Shown here piece by piece: positions 53,550 to 63,751 of a DNA stretch of 64,000 bases. Position numbers and translations under genes: made by a program. Below the pieces are notes generated by a model. It was given only the letters and a program-made list of their open reading frames with translations. It made no database searches and was not told the origin of the DNA. The number at the start of each line of letters is the position of its first letter. The first letter of the stretch is position 1. Origin of the DNA: Candidatus Liberibacter africanus PTSAPSY (GTDB lineage: Bacteria > Pseudomonadota > Alphaproteobacteria > Rhizobiales > Rhizobiaceae); the NCBI RefSeq assembly GCF_001021085.1, contig NZ_CP004021.1:766001-830000 (forward strand), in the 5' to 3' direction.

Positions 53550-54568
53550 ATTCTCATGAAGACAAGAATCAGAAATTTATTTTCATCAAGAAAAAAGTAG
53601 TCCAAGATGATACAGAGCATACTATGGGTGCTTGGAAAATTGTTTATGCAGATTTCATGACAGTATTGATGTCTTTTTTTTTATTAATGTGGATTGTTAA
53701 TGCTACTGATGATGATACTAAAAAAGTAATAGAAGAGTATTTTAATCCTTTTGGGAAAAATTTACAGATGTCTTCTAAAGGTATTTTGAATGAAAAAGAG
53801 ATGCCTCACAATTTTCTTCTAAATGATTCTAACCTGTTAATTCATGACAATATTATTAATAATGATTCGATTTTGAATAATGGTAATATTGATAAAAGAA
53901 AACAACATCAAACGTTAGAAAATAATATTTTTTCTTTCAATAAGTCGCAGCAAAGCGATTATCTCAAAAATCCTTTGATGCGAGATTTAGATAATAAAAA
54001 AGGTATTTGCAAGAATCTAGATCAAGAAAAAAGAATAAAGACAGAAGAAAATTATTTTCTTCCTCCTCTTAATAAACAAATGATCCTTGAAATGAAAAGA
54101 AAGAAACGATCGCAAGAATTAGAAAAAAAATTAAGCTCAAAACTTTCAGGATTGACATCAGGGCATGTTTCAAAAAGAATATTATTTGATACCACTAACC
54201 AGGGGACACTGATCTCAATTATTGAGCAAACAAACACCCCTATGTTTGATAAAAATTCATCTATCCCATTGTCAGAAACGGTTATGATTCTTCAAAAAAT
54301 TGGAGAATCTCTTGCGCATAGCAAGGAAAAAATTTCTATTCGAGGACATACCGATGCTCGTCCATTTCATAATTTGACGGGAGATAATTGGAAGTTATCA
54401 TTAGATCGTGCATATAGTGCTTATCAAGTTTTGATGAGATCGGGAATTACAGAAGATCGTATATCAAATATTTCTGGTTTTGCACATCATCATCCTAAGA
54501 TTATATCAGATCCTATGAATCCAGCGAATAGACGCATAGATATTTTAGTGATAGATGGACAAGGATAA
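53546..54568 (+). CDS. motB: Flagellar motor stator protein MotB
   Basis: MotB anchors the stator to peptidoglycan and forms the proton channel with MotA. The 340-aa protein has a single span (about 36-55) with the essential aspartate D36 in YADFMTVLM, a long polar linker (about 60-210), and an OmpA domain with ISIRGHTDARPF, LSLDRAYSAYQ, and NRRIDILV. Start ATG overlaps the upstream gene; motC overlaps its 3' end. MotA is not in the window. The channel aspartate is kept, unlike in TolR. Confidence 0.93.
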   Translation: MNSHEDKNQKFIFIKKKVVQDDTEHTMGAWKIVYADFMTVLMSFFLLMWIVNATDDDTKKVIEEYFNPFGKNLQMSSKGILNEKEMPHNFLLNDSNLLIHDNIINNDSILNNGNIDKRKQHQTLENNIFSFNKSQQSDYLKNPLMRDLDNKKGICKNLDQEKRIKTEENYFLPPLNKQMILEMKRKKRSQELEKKLSSKLSGLTSGHVSKRILFDTTNQGTLISIIEQTNTPMFDKNSSIPLSETVMILQKIGESLAHSKEKISIRGHTDARPFHNLTGDNWKLSLDRAYSAYQVLMRSGITEDRISNISGFAHHHPKIISDPMNPANRRIDILVIDGQG

Positions 54569-55763
54569 TTCTTCTATGTATCAAAAATGTTTCATTTGTA
54601 TGATGATTATAACTATGGATGTATTTGTAATCTTTGCAATGGATCAGGATTTAGTTCGTCCTATTCTTCCATATCAACACGTAAGGCTCTTACAAAATTC
54701 ATTTAATAAGGCAGTTAGAGGAGATGTGTATTCACAGAAAAAAAATCCTGATATAATAAAAGAAGTTGGATTACAATTGCGTGCAACTCAGATGGATGTT
54801 TTTGCAGATCATCGTAATGTTGATGCAGTTTGGATATATACAATTATTTCGCAGGATCTTTCTATTTTAGATGACTTTCTTGCAAAAGATACAAAAGGCT
54901 ATTTTGATCGTTCTATCGTTGATGTTTTAAAGAAATATTTTTCAGGTGAATTTAAAGAATCTCTTAAAGCATTCAGTAAGATAAATGATAAGAATAACAC
55001 ACAAGGTATTACACCATATCTTTATCTTCTTATGGGTAATGCTACGACGCCATTCGATCCACAGCAAGCAAGTAAATTGTTTGATTATGTGCGCCTTACA
55101 TCTTCTGGTACTTTTTTAGAAGAAATTTCTTTACGCTGTTTGTTGGAAATAACAAAAAATCAGGATGGAGATGATCGTGTATTTAGCTACATTCGTAGTT
55201 ATATTACTCAGTTTTATTACTCGATGTATCAAAACCATTTCAGCAGTGTTTTATTGCATTTTTTATTGCATAATCAATTGAGATTAACAGAGGAAGATAT
55301 TGTATTTACAATGTCTTTTTTATCTTTAAAAGACCAAAGTGCGATTTATTTGAAACTTGCTCGAAATGCTGTCATTTCTGGAAAAAGCAAAATAGGCTTT
55401 TTAGCAATTAAGCAATTAAAAAAAATGAGCGGTATATTGGATTATAAAGATTTAACCACTGTACAGCTCTATGAGAATATATTGAATATTCCTTTTGTAG
55501 ATATCATTCCATTACAACGTAGTACATATAATATTCCCTACGACTTTCTTACGCAGCAAGATAGACATTTAAAAAAATATGCTGAGGTTATTATGTCTGA
55601 AATGGGAAAGTCTTTAATTAATATTGATTTCGATCATATCAATAAAAATTTTATTTCATATAAAAAAGAACATGAACATATGACTTTAAATATAAAACCA
55701 TTTATTCATAAAAATATTCAAAAAATAAAAGAGATAGATCATTTCCTTGAAGATACGAGATAA
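54555..55763 (+). CDS. motC: Chemotaxis/motility protein MotC
   Basis: MotC is a periplasmic protein of rhizobia that binds the MotB periplasmic part and is needed for swimming. The 402-aa product has an N-terminal hydrophobic signal segment (about 10-30), then DLVRPILPYQHVRLLQ, ALQ-poor helical repeats, ITPYLYLLMGNA, and FLEEISLRCLLEI, matching the rhizobial MotC pattern. It overlaps motB by 14 bases and precedes the fliK-like gene by 3. Confidence 0.85.
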   Translation: MDKDNSSMYQKCFICMMIITMDVFVIFAMDQDLVRPILPYQHVRLLQNSFNKAVRGDVYSQKKNPDIIKEVGLQLRATQMDVFADHRNVDAVWIYTIISQDLSILDDFLAKDTKGYFDRSIVDVLKKYFSGEFKESLKAFSKINDKNNTQGITPYLYLLMGNATTPFDPQQASKLFDYVRLTSSGTFLEEISLRCLLEITKNQDGDDRVFSYIRSYITQFYYSMYQNHFSSVLLHFLLHNQLRLTEEDIVFTMSFLSLKDQSAIYLKLARNAVISGKSKIGFLAIKQLKKMSGILDYKDLTTVQLYENILNIPFVDIIPLQRSTYNIPYDFLTQQDRHLKKYAEVIMSEMGKSLINIDFDHINKNFISYKKEHEHMTLNIKPFIHKNIQKIKEIDHFLEDTR

Positions 55764-55766
55764 ATT

Positions 55767-56795
55767 ATGAAAGAAATCAACAATATTATTTCTAAAAACT
55801 CTTTTGATATCAACCAATGTTCTTCGGATTATACTAATAATCAGTTAGATTCTACGCAAGGGAAAAAGAAAAATAGCACTATAAAAATTATAGGTAAAAA
55901 TTCTAACAAACAAGCTTTCGATATTCCACAGAAATATTTATTTAAAAATGTTTTATCAACTATTTCAAATACATCAGATAGTCAGCTCCATGGGGAAGAA
56001 GAACTATTGATTAATAGTGATTTGACACATGCTTCTTGCGAAAAACTCTTATGTCCTAAAGTTTTACAGGATTTCAATAAACGATATATTATTGATGATA
56101 AGAAGGATATTCCCTCGGTAGAATCTTTTTCACAGAGGGTAAAAACAATTGATCATCTTGACTATATTATTCCGTATGATTTTGCAAAAGAAAATCCATT
56201 AGAGGACAGGTCCTCAAATGAGGAAATGCGAAATTTAGACTTTCTTTTTGTGCCGTGCATGTCATATTATAAAAATAATCTTGCTTCTTTGGAATCTATA
56301 GAAAATACAAGAGATCAAAAATATTTGATGCATTTTCCCATGATTCCAGAATCTTGCTATTATACAGATCAAGGTTCTATTAAAACTTTAAAAATACAGA
56401 TGAAACCTAATAGCCCTGATAACGTTATTGCTACGTTATCTTTGTCTGGAGACAAGTTATCTGTCAAGTTACAAGTAAAATCAGACTCTCTCTATAAAAA
56501 AATCCACACTGAACGCCAAGATATTTTAGATGCGTTGAATTTTTCAGGATATACGATTGATCACTTTGATGTGGATTTTATGCAGAAAGACTTCGGTGGT
56601 ATTTTTCATGATTCAATGAATTATTTTGCACAACAACATAATCCTATGCAATCAAACAATTTTGATAGGAAAAAATTTTATTCTCTTGCAAAAGAACGTG
56701 TAGAAAAAAAAGTTTTTGGGGTAGAGAAGAGAAGTGGTGCTATTTATAGTAACGATGAAATTATAGGAATTTATTCCAATTATTTTTATGTGTAA
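55767..56795 (+). CDS. fliK: Hook-length control protein FliK (rhizobial MotD)
   Basis: FliK measures the hook and switches export specificity; in Sinorhizobium the gene was first called motD. The 342-aa protein has a long, poorly conserved N-terminal region and a C-terminal Flg_hook domain (about 195-275) with IKTLKIQMKPNSPDNVIATL, a hydrophobic LSVKLQVKS strand, and ILDALNFSGYTIDHFDVDF. It is shorter than typical rhizobial versions. The stop is followed by a long spacer, so it ends the motB-motC-fliK unit. Confidence 0.82.
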   Translation: MKEINNIISKNSFDINQCSSDYTNNQLDSTQGKKKNSTIKIIGKNSNKQAFDIPQKYLFKNVLSTISNTSDSQLHGEEELLINSDLTHASCEKLLCPKVLQDFNKRYIIDDKKDIPSVESFSQRVKTIDHLDYIIPYDFAKENPLEDRSSNEEMRNLDFLFVPCMSYYKNNLASLESIENTRDQKYLMHFPMIPESCYYTDQGSIKTLKIQMKPNSPDNVIATLSLSGDKLSVKLQVKSDSLYKKIHTERQDILDALNFSGYTIDHFDVDFMQKDFGGIFHDSMNYFAQQHNPMQSNNFDRKKFYSLAKERVEKKVFGVEKRSGAIYSNDEIIGIYSNYFYV

Positions 56796-57576
56796 TGTCT
56801 TTGATAGTATGAAAATAAATGTTTTTTTACGATGTTTTTATTCTATGTTTTGTGCTTTCAATCATTTTATGACATCAGAAAATTGAGTTATTAAACATAT
56901 TTTTTCTTTATTAACATGCTGATTTTTTATCAGTTATTCTGTTTTAATAAGTAGTAAATATTGATAAATTTATTACTTATTATAATATATAAATGAAATT
57001 TTAAGTGATGGAAACACTATTTTTAATAGTATAATAATGATTTCTTATAAAAAATTTATCTGTTTATGAAAATATATTTATACGGTTGTTTTAAATTTCT
57101 TGAAAAATTATTTTTTTTATTAATAATACCTGATAAATGCATAATAATAGTATTATATACATAAATAATACATGTGATAATATATGTTATATGATTTTTA
57201 TAGCACAACCAATCGATATTTTTAGTTTATAATTTCAAAAAAACAAGTACTAGATATCATCATTCTAAAATGAAAAATGAAAAATAAGAGCTATTTTATT
57301 TTATAAAAAAAATTTTTTATAAAAAAATTAAATATATAAAATATTCTACATAGTATTTTATTTTTTTTATTATTAATTTTGAATAATAATATGAGTATTG
57401 CATGTTTTCCTTGATAAATCTAAATGATCATCATGACTAATATAACTATTAGCAAATAAATTAATATTTAAGTTTAATGCAATTAGTAAATTATCTTAGT
57501 TATTTTCTGGAATTGATCATAATTTCTTTGATTCGTACCGATAATCTTACATAATGTTTGATTCGGGGGAAAAAAG
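56796..57576. other. Very AT-rich 780-base spacer ahead of rem/ftcR
   Basis: No gene is readable. A/T tracts are frequent, including a near-palindromic run of T/A tracts around 57300-57340. In Sinorhizobium a lytic transglycosylase-like gene lies between motD and rem; none is recognisable here. The spacer must contain the promoter of the hook operon regulator. Confidence 0.45.
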
Positions 57577-58248
57577 ATGTTCGTTTTAATTGATGATCGT
57601 ACTTTAGTAAAAGATGGTTATATTTCTCTTTTTAGTGATGATGGGGTTTCTTTGGAAGGATTTAATTCCCATGAGTTTGAAGAATGGTTTCAATCTTTAG
57701 CTAAAGAAGATGTATCTGCAATTGAATCTTTTCTAATAGGAAAAGGGGAAAAAGTTTTGGAATTACCACGGATTATCAAGGCTCAATCACAAATGCCTTT
57801 AATTGGAATTAGTGATTATCCATCTTTGCAAACAACCTTAGATTTCTTTGATTCTGGGGTAGATGATGTTGTAAACAAGCCTATCCATCATCGTGAAATA
57901 TTGGCAAGAGTAGCGGCGATTCACAGGCGTTTCAAAGCATCTGTTAGGCATGAAGAGATTGAGCCTATTCGTGTATTTTCAGATGGACGTGATCCAGAAG
58001 TTCAAGGTGAAGTGTTCCCTTTACCTCGGAGAGAGCGTCGTATTTTAGAATATCTTATGGCTAATAGGGGAAAAAGAGTGGCTAAAACACAGATTTTCAG
58101 TGCTATATATGGTTTGTTTGACGATGAAGTAGAAGAAAATGTAGTTGAGAGTCACATTAGTAAATTGCGCAAGAAATTACGTAAAAAACTAGGATTTGAT
58201 CCCGTTGATTCGAAAAGGTTCCTTGGTTATTCCATTGATTGGAATTAA
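57577..58248 (+). CDS. ftcR: Rem/FtcR flagellar transcriptional activator
   Basis: An OmpR-like regulator that activates late flagellar genes in rhizobia and Brucella. The 223-aa protein has an N-terminal pseudo-receiver (about 1-120) starting FVLIDDRTLVKDGYISLF; it retains the KP near 107 but I see no canonical phosphoacceptor Asp, as is usual for Rem. The C-terminal winged helix (about 140-223) has FPLPRRERRILEYLM and VVESHISKLRKKL. It precedes flgE by 88 bases and likely controls that operon. Confidence 0.9.
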   Translation: MFVLIDDRTLVKDGYISLFSDDGVSLEGFNSHEFEEWFQSLAKEDVSAIESFLIGKGEKVLELPRIIKAQSQMPLIGISDYPSLQTTLDFFDSGVDDVVNKPIHHREILARVAAIHRRFKASVRHEEIEPIRVFSDGRDPEVQGEVFPLPRRERRILEYLMANRGKRVAKTQIFSAIYGLFDDEVEENVVESHISKLRKKLRKKLGFDPVDSKRFLGYSIDWN

Positions 58249-58336
58249 GTTAACGAAATATTCACCATATTCAGTCTCACACAAGGGGTAAGACTTACTC
58301 TCCGCTAGATTGTTTAAATAAGTGGAGAAAAGTGCA

Positions 58337-59602
58337 ATGGGCATTTTAGGAACTATGAAAACAGCTATGTCCGGTATGGATGCTCAATCTAATAGGATAT
58401 CAGCGGTTAGTGATAATATAGCAAATGTAAATACTATCGGATATAAGCGTACATCCGTTGCATTTTCAACGCTTGTTTTCCCGTCTTCATCCAACTCTCA
58501 TTTTTCTGGGGGAATAGAAGTTTCTGAAAAGGAGATGATATCCGAGCAGGGATCTCTTACTAATACGGGATCTAATACAGATTTAGCTATTCAAGGTAAG
58601 GGATTTTTTATCGTCAAAAATAGAGATGGAATTAATTGTCTGACAAGATCTGGTGATTTTCACGTTAATAACGGAGGGTTCTTAGAAAATACATCAGGAA
58701 GTATTTTGCTAGGTTATCCAGTAAAAAATATGACTTCTCCTTGGGTTGCTAATAGTTTTCAAGGATTAGAACAAATGAATGTAAAAAACTTTGAATTAAA
58801 TGCACAATCTACTACTTCAGGAATTATTGCTGCTAATCTTGATAAAGATGCAGCGGTAGTAGCGCGTGAAAATAGTCCAAAAAATAATAAAAAAGATGCA
58901 GAGTATACTCATAAAAATTCTTTTTCATCTTATGATACGTTAGGTTCTCCTGTTATCTATGATTTGTATTATACAAAGGTTGGAGATAAAACATGGGATA
59001 TATCAATTTTTCGTCAAGATCAAACAACAAAGCATGTTTTCCCGTATAAGAACGCTCCTTTAAGAAGTGTAGAGGTATCATTTGATCCTATAACGGGGAA
59101 TTTAGACGATTCTTCTCCAAAAGAAATATCCTTTAATGACAATACTTCAGGAGTAAATCATCCAATAAAAATTGATATATCTAAAACAACTCAATTAGCA
59201 GGTGGCTTTATTCCACAACAATGTGAGATTAACGGTCATGCGCCAGGCAAGCCGAAAGATTTTTATGTTTCCAAAGATGGTTATGTAAGTGTTGTTTACG
59301 ATGATGGCACACGAGTTCCAATATATCGTATGGCAATTGCCAGCGTTCCAAGTGAAGATAATTTAAGAATTTTGGATGGTAATACGTATATCCCGACACG
59401 TGAATCAGGTGAACTTAGCATTAGTTTCCCTGGTAAAAACCAAAATGGAGAAATTTTTTCTGGAGCTCTAGAGACTGCAAATGTTGATATTGCGAGTGAG
59501 TTGACAGAACTTATAGAAGCACAACGGAATTATGCTGTGAATTCAAAGGTATTCCAAACCGGTTCTGATTTAATGGATATTTTGATTAGTCTTAAAAGGT
59601 AA
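58337..59602 (+). CDS. flgE: Flagellar hook protein FlgE
   Basis: FlgE polymerises into the hook. The 421-aa protein starts GILGTMKTAMSGMDAQSNRI, with the rod/hook motif SDNIANVNTIGYKR; the C-terminus has ETANVDIASELTELIEAQRNYAVNSKVFQT, typical of the family. ATG 58337 chosen, with GGAG 9 bases upstream; the GTG 5 codons earlier precedes the ribosome binding site. First structural gene after rem. Confidence 0.95.
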   Translation: MGILGTMKTAMSGMDAQSNRISAVSDNIANVNTIGYKRTSVAFSTLVFPSSSNSHFSGGIEVSEKEMISEQGSLTNTGSNTDLAIQGKGFFIVKNRDGINCLTRSGDFHVNNGGFLENTSGSILLGYPVKNMTSPWVANSFQGLEQMNVKNFELNAQSTTSGIIAANLDKDAAVVARENSPKNNKKDAEYTHKNSFSSYDTLGSPVIYDLYYTKVGDKTWDISIFRQDQTTKHVFPYKNAPLRSVEVSFDPITGNLDDSSPKEISFNDNTSGVNHPIKIDISKTTQLAGGFIPQQCEINGHAPGKPKDFYVSKDGYVSVVYDDGTRVPIYRMAIASVPSEDNLRILDGNTYIPTRESGELSISFPGKNQNGEIFSGALETANVDIASELTELIEAQRNYAVNSKVFQTGSDLMDILISLKR

Positions 59603-59624
59603 TTTGATTAAGGAAACTATGATA

Positions 59625-61067
59625 ATGTCTCTTGCATCTGTATTTAATAAAGCACAAAATATTTTCAGTAATGCTAGTCAACAATTCGCAACGATTGTTC
59701 GAAATATAGAGAATGCAGATAATAAAAATTATGTTCGTCGGGATGCTTCGACCGTTATAGATGCTGAAAATGTAAAAGTTGTTATTCAACGTTCTGAAAA
59801 CAAGAATATGTTTGACAAATTATTGCATGCACATTCTTCTACTGCAGGACAGCAAAGACTATTAGAAAGTTTTGAAGCATTAAAAGCAATAATGGGAGCT
59901 GATAATAATTATCAAAATTCTCCTACATATTATATTTCGAAGTTTCGAGATTCTCTATCTACATATTCTAAAAATGTTTCGCAGGATATCTTGGGGAAAC
60001 AAGTTATAGATGATGCAGAAGTATTGGTTCAAAATTTAAATGATTCTGCACGTGAAACACAAAAAATTCGTTCAGTTGCTGATAAAGAAATTGATTTAGA
60101 GATTACTAACTTAGAAGGATTATTATCTGAATTTACGGTTGTTAATGATGCTATAAAATTCAAAACTTCTACCAAGCATGATTCGAATGATTTATTCGAC
60201 AAGCGTGATTTATTATTGCAAAAAATATCTGAAATCATTGAAATATCTACTATTGTGCGCAACAAAAATGATATGGTCATCTACACTTCGGATGGCACTA
60301 CGTTATTTGAAACAGTGCCACGGGATATTAATTTTGAGAAGATGGATTTTTGTGTTGCTACAAGCAAAGGAAATCCTGTTTTTATTGATGGCGTAGCCGT
60401 TTCGCCTAATCAGGGATCATCTTCTCCTAAAGGTAAAATTAAAGCTCTTTTGCAGATCCGTGATAATGTAGCGCCAGCTTTTCAAAATCATCTTGATGAA
60501 ATGACAAGGAATCTTCTGATTTCTTTTTCAGAAAAAGATCCAGTAGAGGGTCATTCAAAAAATATTCCTGGTTTGTTCATTGCGGATGGCGTCAAAGATT
60601 TTGGTAATAAATTGTATAAAGGTATTTCTACAGTTATTCGGATTAATCCTCAGTATAAGTATAATCCTTTGTTTTTGCGGGATGGTGGGTCTGTTTCAAA
60701 GGATTTTTTATGGAACGTTAAAGGTTTCGAATCATATCCAGACCTTATTAATCATTACTGCAATTCTTTGAATACAATTTTTTCATTTGATCCTGCAGCA
60801 GGAATAGAAACAAATGTTAGTTTATTAGAATATGGTCGTAACTCTATTGGGTGGTTAGAAAACAATAGATCTCATAATTATGATTCTCATATGAAAAATC
60901 AGGTCGTTTTTAATCATATTTCTGAATCGTATTCGAATACTTCAGGTGTTAACCTCCAAGAAGAACTCAGTTTTCTCATAAAAGTCGAGCAGTCGTATAA
61001 TATCTCTAATAAGCTTATAATGTCTATTAACAAGATGTTACAAACTTTATTGGAAGGAGTTAAATAA
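59625..61067 (+). CDS. flgK: Hook-filament junction protein FlgK
   Basis: FlgK joins hook to filament. The 480-aa protein starts SLASVFNKAQNIFSNASQQF, as rhizobial FlgK does, and ends SFLIKVEQSYNISNKLIMSINKML, the family C-terminus. ATG 59625 chosen; an ATG two codons earlier is nearer the AAGGA. It follows flgE by 22 bases and is followed by flgL after 3 bases. The middle is rich in N and S and poorly conserved. Confidence 0.93.
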   Translation: MSLASVFNKAQNIFSNASQQFATIVRNIENADNKNYVRRDASTVIDAENVKVVIQRSENKNMFDKLLHAHSSTAGQQRLLESFEALKAIMGADNNYQNSPTYYISKFRDSLSTYSKNVSQDILGKQVIDDAEVLVQNLNDSARETQKIRSVADKEIDLEITNLEGLLSEFTVVNDAIKFKTSTKHDSNDLFDKRDLLLQKISEIIEISTIVRNKNDMVIYTSDGTTLFETVPRDINFEKMDFCVATSKGNPVFIDGVAVSPNQGSSSPKGKIKALLQIRDNVAPAFQNHLDEMTRNLLISFSEKDPVEGHSKNIPGLFIADGVKDFGNKLYKGISTVIRINPQYKYNPLFLRDGGSVSKDFLWNVKGFESYPDLINHYCNSLNTIFSFDPAAGIETNVSLLEYGRNSIGWLENNRSHNYDSHMKNQVVFNHISESYSNTSGVNLQEELSFLIKVEQSYNISNKLIMSINKMLQTLLEGVK

Positions 61068-61070
61068 GTT

Positions 61071-62135
61071 ATGAAAACAACTGGTATTCCAACATCTTCC
61101 ATATTTGATCGACTTAGTGTTTTCACTAAAGAGCTTAATAGTAATATTGTTAAATTACAAAAAGAATCTGTTACAGGGCAAATTTCAGATTATGGTTTGC
61201 AATTAGGAGCACGAGTAACGGGTGTTTTGGAATTAGAACAAGAAAAGGTTCATAGTGAAGAAATACTAAACGATAATAATCTTGCAAATAAAAGTTTGTC
61301 TATATCAAAAATTAATCTTGGTGATATGAGCATGATTGTGCAGGATACGTTGGAAGATTTAATTGCTCTTCAGCACAATAATGATGAAGTATTTACCAAG
61401 CAAATATTTAGTAAAAACTATAATTCATATAAGTCTTTTATGACATGTGCTAATATGACAGATGGGGGACGATATTTATTTTCTGGCATCAATACATCAG
61501 AAAAACCTTTGAACGATTATTTTGACAAAGATTCTCTAGCAAAAAAATCTTTTGATCAAATGCTACAAGTATTTCTTGAAGAAAATTCAAAATTAGTAGG
61601 ACAAAATATAGAAGTTTCTTCCATGAGTGGTCAGCAGATGACTGATTTTATAAAAAAATTAGAAGATAAATTTTTAGATGACGAATATTGGTCAAAAAAT
61701 TGGTCAAATGCTTCTAATCAAAATATCCAATATCGTGTACGGGATACTAATAATATTGATGTTTCTGTTAATATTAATACGACTGGAATACGTAATTTTA
61801 TGCTTTTCTCAGTAATTGGGATAGAATTAGCAAGTAAAAATTTAACAGAATCAGCGAGACAAGTTCTTAATCTAAAGATGATTTCTGCTGTACAGAAAGC
61901 ATCTTTAGATATCAATCATCAGCATGCTTCTTTAGGAGTATCTGAACAAAAAATTGATAAAGAAAAAGTCTTTCTCCAAGAAAAAATCAATATCATAGAT
62001 GTTTTGCTGTTAAAATCAGTAGGTGTCGATGAGTATAAAACAAGTTCTCAATTATCAGGATTAATGAATAAAGTTGAGATGTCTTATATGATAACAGCTA
62101 AACTACATAAGTTAAGCTTGTTGAATTACCTTTGA
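61071..62135 (+). CDS. flgL: Hook-filament junction protein FlgL
   Basis: FlgL is the second junction protein, below flagellin. The 354-aa protein has an N-terminal flagellin-like domain (KELNSNIVKLQKESVTGQ, about 18-35), a GGRYLFSGINT segment near 136-146, and a C-terminal coiled region ending with MSYMITAKLHKLSLLNYL. ATG 61071 with AAGGAG 11 bases upstream. Its end overlaps an upstream candidate start of flaF, so the genes are in one operon. Confidence 0.93.
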   Translation: MKTTGIPTSSIFDRLSVFTKELNSNIVKLQKESVTGQISDYGLQLGARVTGVLELEQEKVHSEEILNDNNLANKSLSISKINLGDMSMIVQDTLEDLIALQHNNDEVFTKQIFSKNYNSYKSFMTCANMTDGGRYLFSGINTSEKPLNDYFDKDSLAKKSFDQMLQVFLEENSKLVGQNIEVSSMSGQQMTDFIKKLEDKFLDDEYWSKNWSNASNQNIQYRVRDTNNIDVSVNINTTGIRNFMLFSVIGIELASKNLTESARQVLNLKMISAVQKASLDINHQHASLGVSEQKIDKEKVFLQEKINIIDVLLLKSVGVDEYKTSSQLSGLMNKVEMSYMITAKLHKLSLLNYL

Positions 62136-62170
62136 ATTTCATCATATCTCATACCAGGAAAGAATTATAT

Positions 62171-62515
62171 ATGCGTCAGTATTATGATGAGACTATGCAG
62201 GAATCTTCCATAGAATGTAAAAAACGTGAACGGTGGGTTCTAGACAAGGCTATTTCTTTGTTATCTACAGCGAATCAGTCTGCGCCAGATAGTAAAGAAG
62301 TTGTTGAGGCACTATTCTATACAACTCGTGTTTGGGTTGTGTTCATACAGGATCTTATTTCTGAAAACAACCAATTGTCTGAAGAAACGAAGATAAATCT
62401 TATTTCAGTTGGGTTATGGATTTTAAAAGAATGTGAGCGCATTAGGCGTAATCAATCAAATAATTATCAGGAGATCATTGATATTATTACTATCGTGAGG
62501 GATGGATTAAAGTGA
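62171..62515 (+). CDS. flaF: FlaF, flagellin regulator
   Basis: FlaF, with FlbT, controls flagellin synthesis and secretion in alphaproteobacteria. The 114-aa protein has RERWVLDKAISLL, a central LFYTTRVWVVFIQDL and the end ISVGLWILKECERIRR, the family pattern. ATG 62171 has AGGAAAG upstream and is preferred to an ATG that overlaps flgL. The stop overlaps the flbT start (GTGA). Confidence 0.92.
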   Translation: MRQYYDETMQESSIECKKRERWVLDKAISLLSTANQSAPDSKEVVEALFYTTRVWVVFIQDLISENNQLSEETKINLISVGLWILKECERIRRNQSNNYQEIIDIITIVRDGLK

Positions 62516-62973
62516 ATAGCCCTTTGCGAATTTCTCTGAAAGCTGGTGAGCGAATATTTTTAAATGGAGCTTTTGTACGGGTGAATAACAAAGTAATCCT
62601 TGAGCTTTTAAACGATATTACATTTATACTAGAACATCACGTAATAAAAGAAGAAGAAGCTTTAACACCATTCCATCAGTTATATCTCATAGTGCAGATG
62701 ATTTTTCTTTTTCCTATTAAAAAAGATTATTTAATAGACCTTTGTCATAGGTATATAGGCGTTTTGTTCAATGTTATTCAGAGCCAACAGATGATTCTAG
62801 AACTAAAAAATATCGAATTTTTGGTAGATTCAGGTCGATTTTTTGAAGCTCTGAAAAACATTCGGAATCTCTATCTTATAGAAAATAGAGAGCTTAATAG
62901 TAATGCAATTTTTGCATCAATTTTTCAATGTATGCGTCAGGAGATTAAATCATGGAAATTAATACACAAGTAA
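62512..62973 (+). CDS. flbT: FlbT, flagellin translation regulator
   Basis: FlbT binds the flagellin mRNA 5' UTR and represses or promotes its use depending on species. The 153-aa protein starts at GTG 62512 with LRISLKAGERIFLNGAFVR, the clear FlbT hallmark, followed by LNDITFILEHHVI, PFHQLYLIVQMI and a FEALKNIRNLY segment near 125. The 4-base overlap with flaF suggests coupled translation; flgD overlaps its 3' end by 22 bases. Confidence 0.94.
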   Translation: MNSPLRISLKAGERIFLNGAFVRVNNKVILELLNDITFILEHHVIKEEEALTPFHQLYLIVQMIFLFPIKKDYLIDLCHRYIGVLFNVIQSQQMILELKNIEFLVDSGRFFEALKNIRNLYLIENRELNSNAIFASIFQCMRQEIKSWKLIHK

Positions 62974-63347
62974 ATTCTATACAGCAAGAATCTTCAAAAC
63001 CAAAATCTAAGAATATGATTGGTCAAGAAGCCTTTTTAAAGCTTTTAACGACCCAGATAAAACATCAAGATCCAACTGAACCGATGAAAGCGAGTGAACA
63101 AGTTGCTCAATTAGCTGTTTTTTCTCAGGTAGAGCAATCAGTACAAATAAACTCTACTTTGCAAGAATTACTGAAAAGCACTAATTTATCACAGGCATCT
63201 AGTTATATTGGCAAGAATATCACAAACGCTGATGGTTCTATCAGTGGTACCGTGAATAGTATTCAAATATCACCACAAGGTTTAGTGGCAATCACTGCTG
63301 ACAATAAGGAAATTCTTATTACAACAGGGATTCGGGTGTCTAATTAG
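62952..63347 (+). CDS. flgD: Hook assembly scaffold FlgD
   Basis: FlgD caps the growing hook. The 131-aa protein has the conserved N-terminal part: EAFLKLLTTQIKHQDPTEPMK (about 26-46), then QVAQLAVFSQVEQSVQIN and a short domain from about 75 onward with SYIGKNIT. It lacks the longer C-terminal Ig-like domain of enterobacterial FlgD; short forms are normal in Rhizobiales. Confidence 0.94.
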   Translation: MEINTQVNSIQQESSKPKSKNMIGQEAFLKLLTTQIKHQDPTEPMKASEQVAQLAVFSQVEQSVQINSTLQELLKSTNLSQASSYIGKNITNADGSISGTVNSIQISPQGLVAITADNKEILITTGIRVSN

Positions 63348-63400
63348 TTATAGTAAATGGTAATTTTATTGAGTAAGCACGAAATTAACACGAGATTAAA

Positions 63401-63670
63401 ATGAATGAAGCAGATGTTTTGGAAATTGCTCGCGCGGCAATGTGGACTATTTTATCAGCGAGTGCTCCTGTTATTTTTTCGGCGATGTTTTTAGGTACTT
63501 TAATAGCCCTTTTACAAGCTTTAACCCAAATACAAGAAGTAACTTTGACTTTTGTTCCTAAAATTGTTGTGGTTTTCATTGCTCTCATTATTTCGGCACC
63601 ATTTATAGGTGGACAAATGTCGTATTTTGTTACTTTAGTGCTTTCCCGTATTCAGTCTTCTGCGGGATAA
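63401..63670 (+). CDS. fliQ: Flagellar export apparatus protein FliQ
   Basis: FliQ is a small core protein of the type III export gate. The 89-aa product has two hydrophobic helices (about 15-38 and 51-75) and the family motifs VLEIARAAMWTIL and GTLIALLQALTQIQEVTLTFVPK. ATG 63401. flhA follows after 81 bases, in the usual rhizobial order. Confidence 0.95.
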   Translation: MNEADVLEIARAAMWTILSASAPVIFSAMFLGTLIALLQALTQIQEVTLTFVPKIVVVFIALIISAPFIGGQMSYFVTLVLSRIQSSAG

Positions 63671-63751
63671 TATATTCATTTTCACACAATTCTTATGCAC
63701 TAAAAGCGTTGATATACATTTATTTTTAGGCTGAGATCGTGAGATTGAAAG

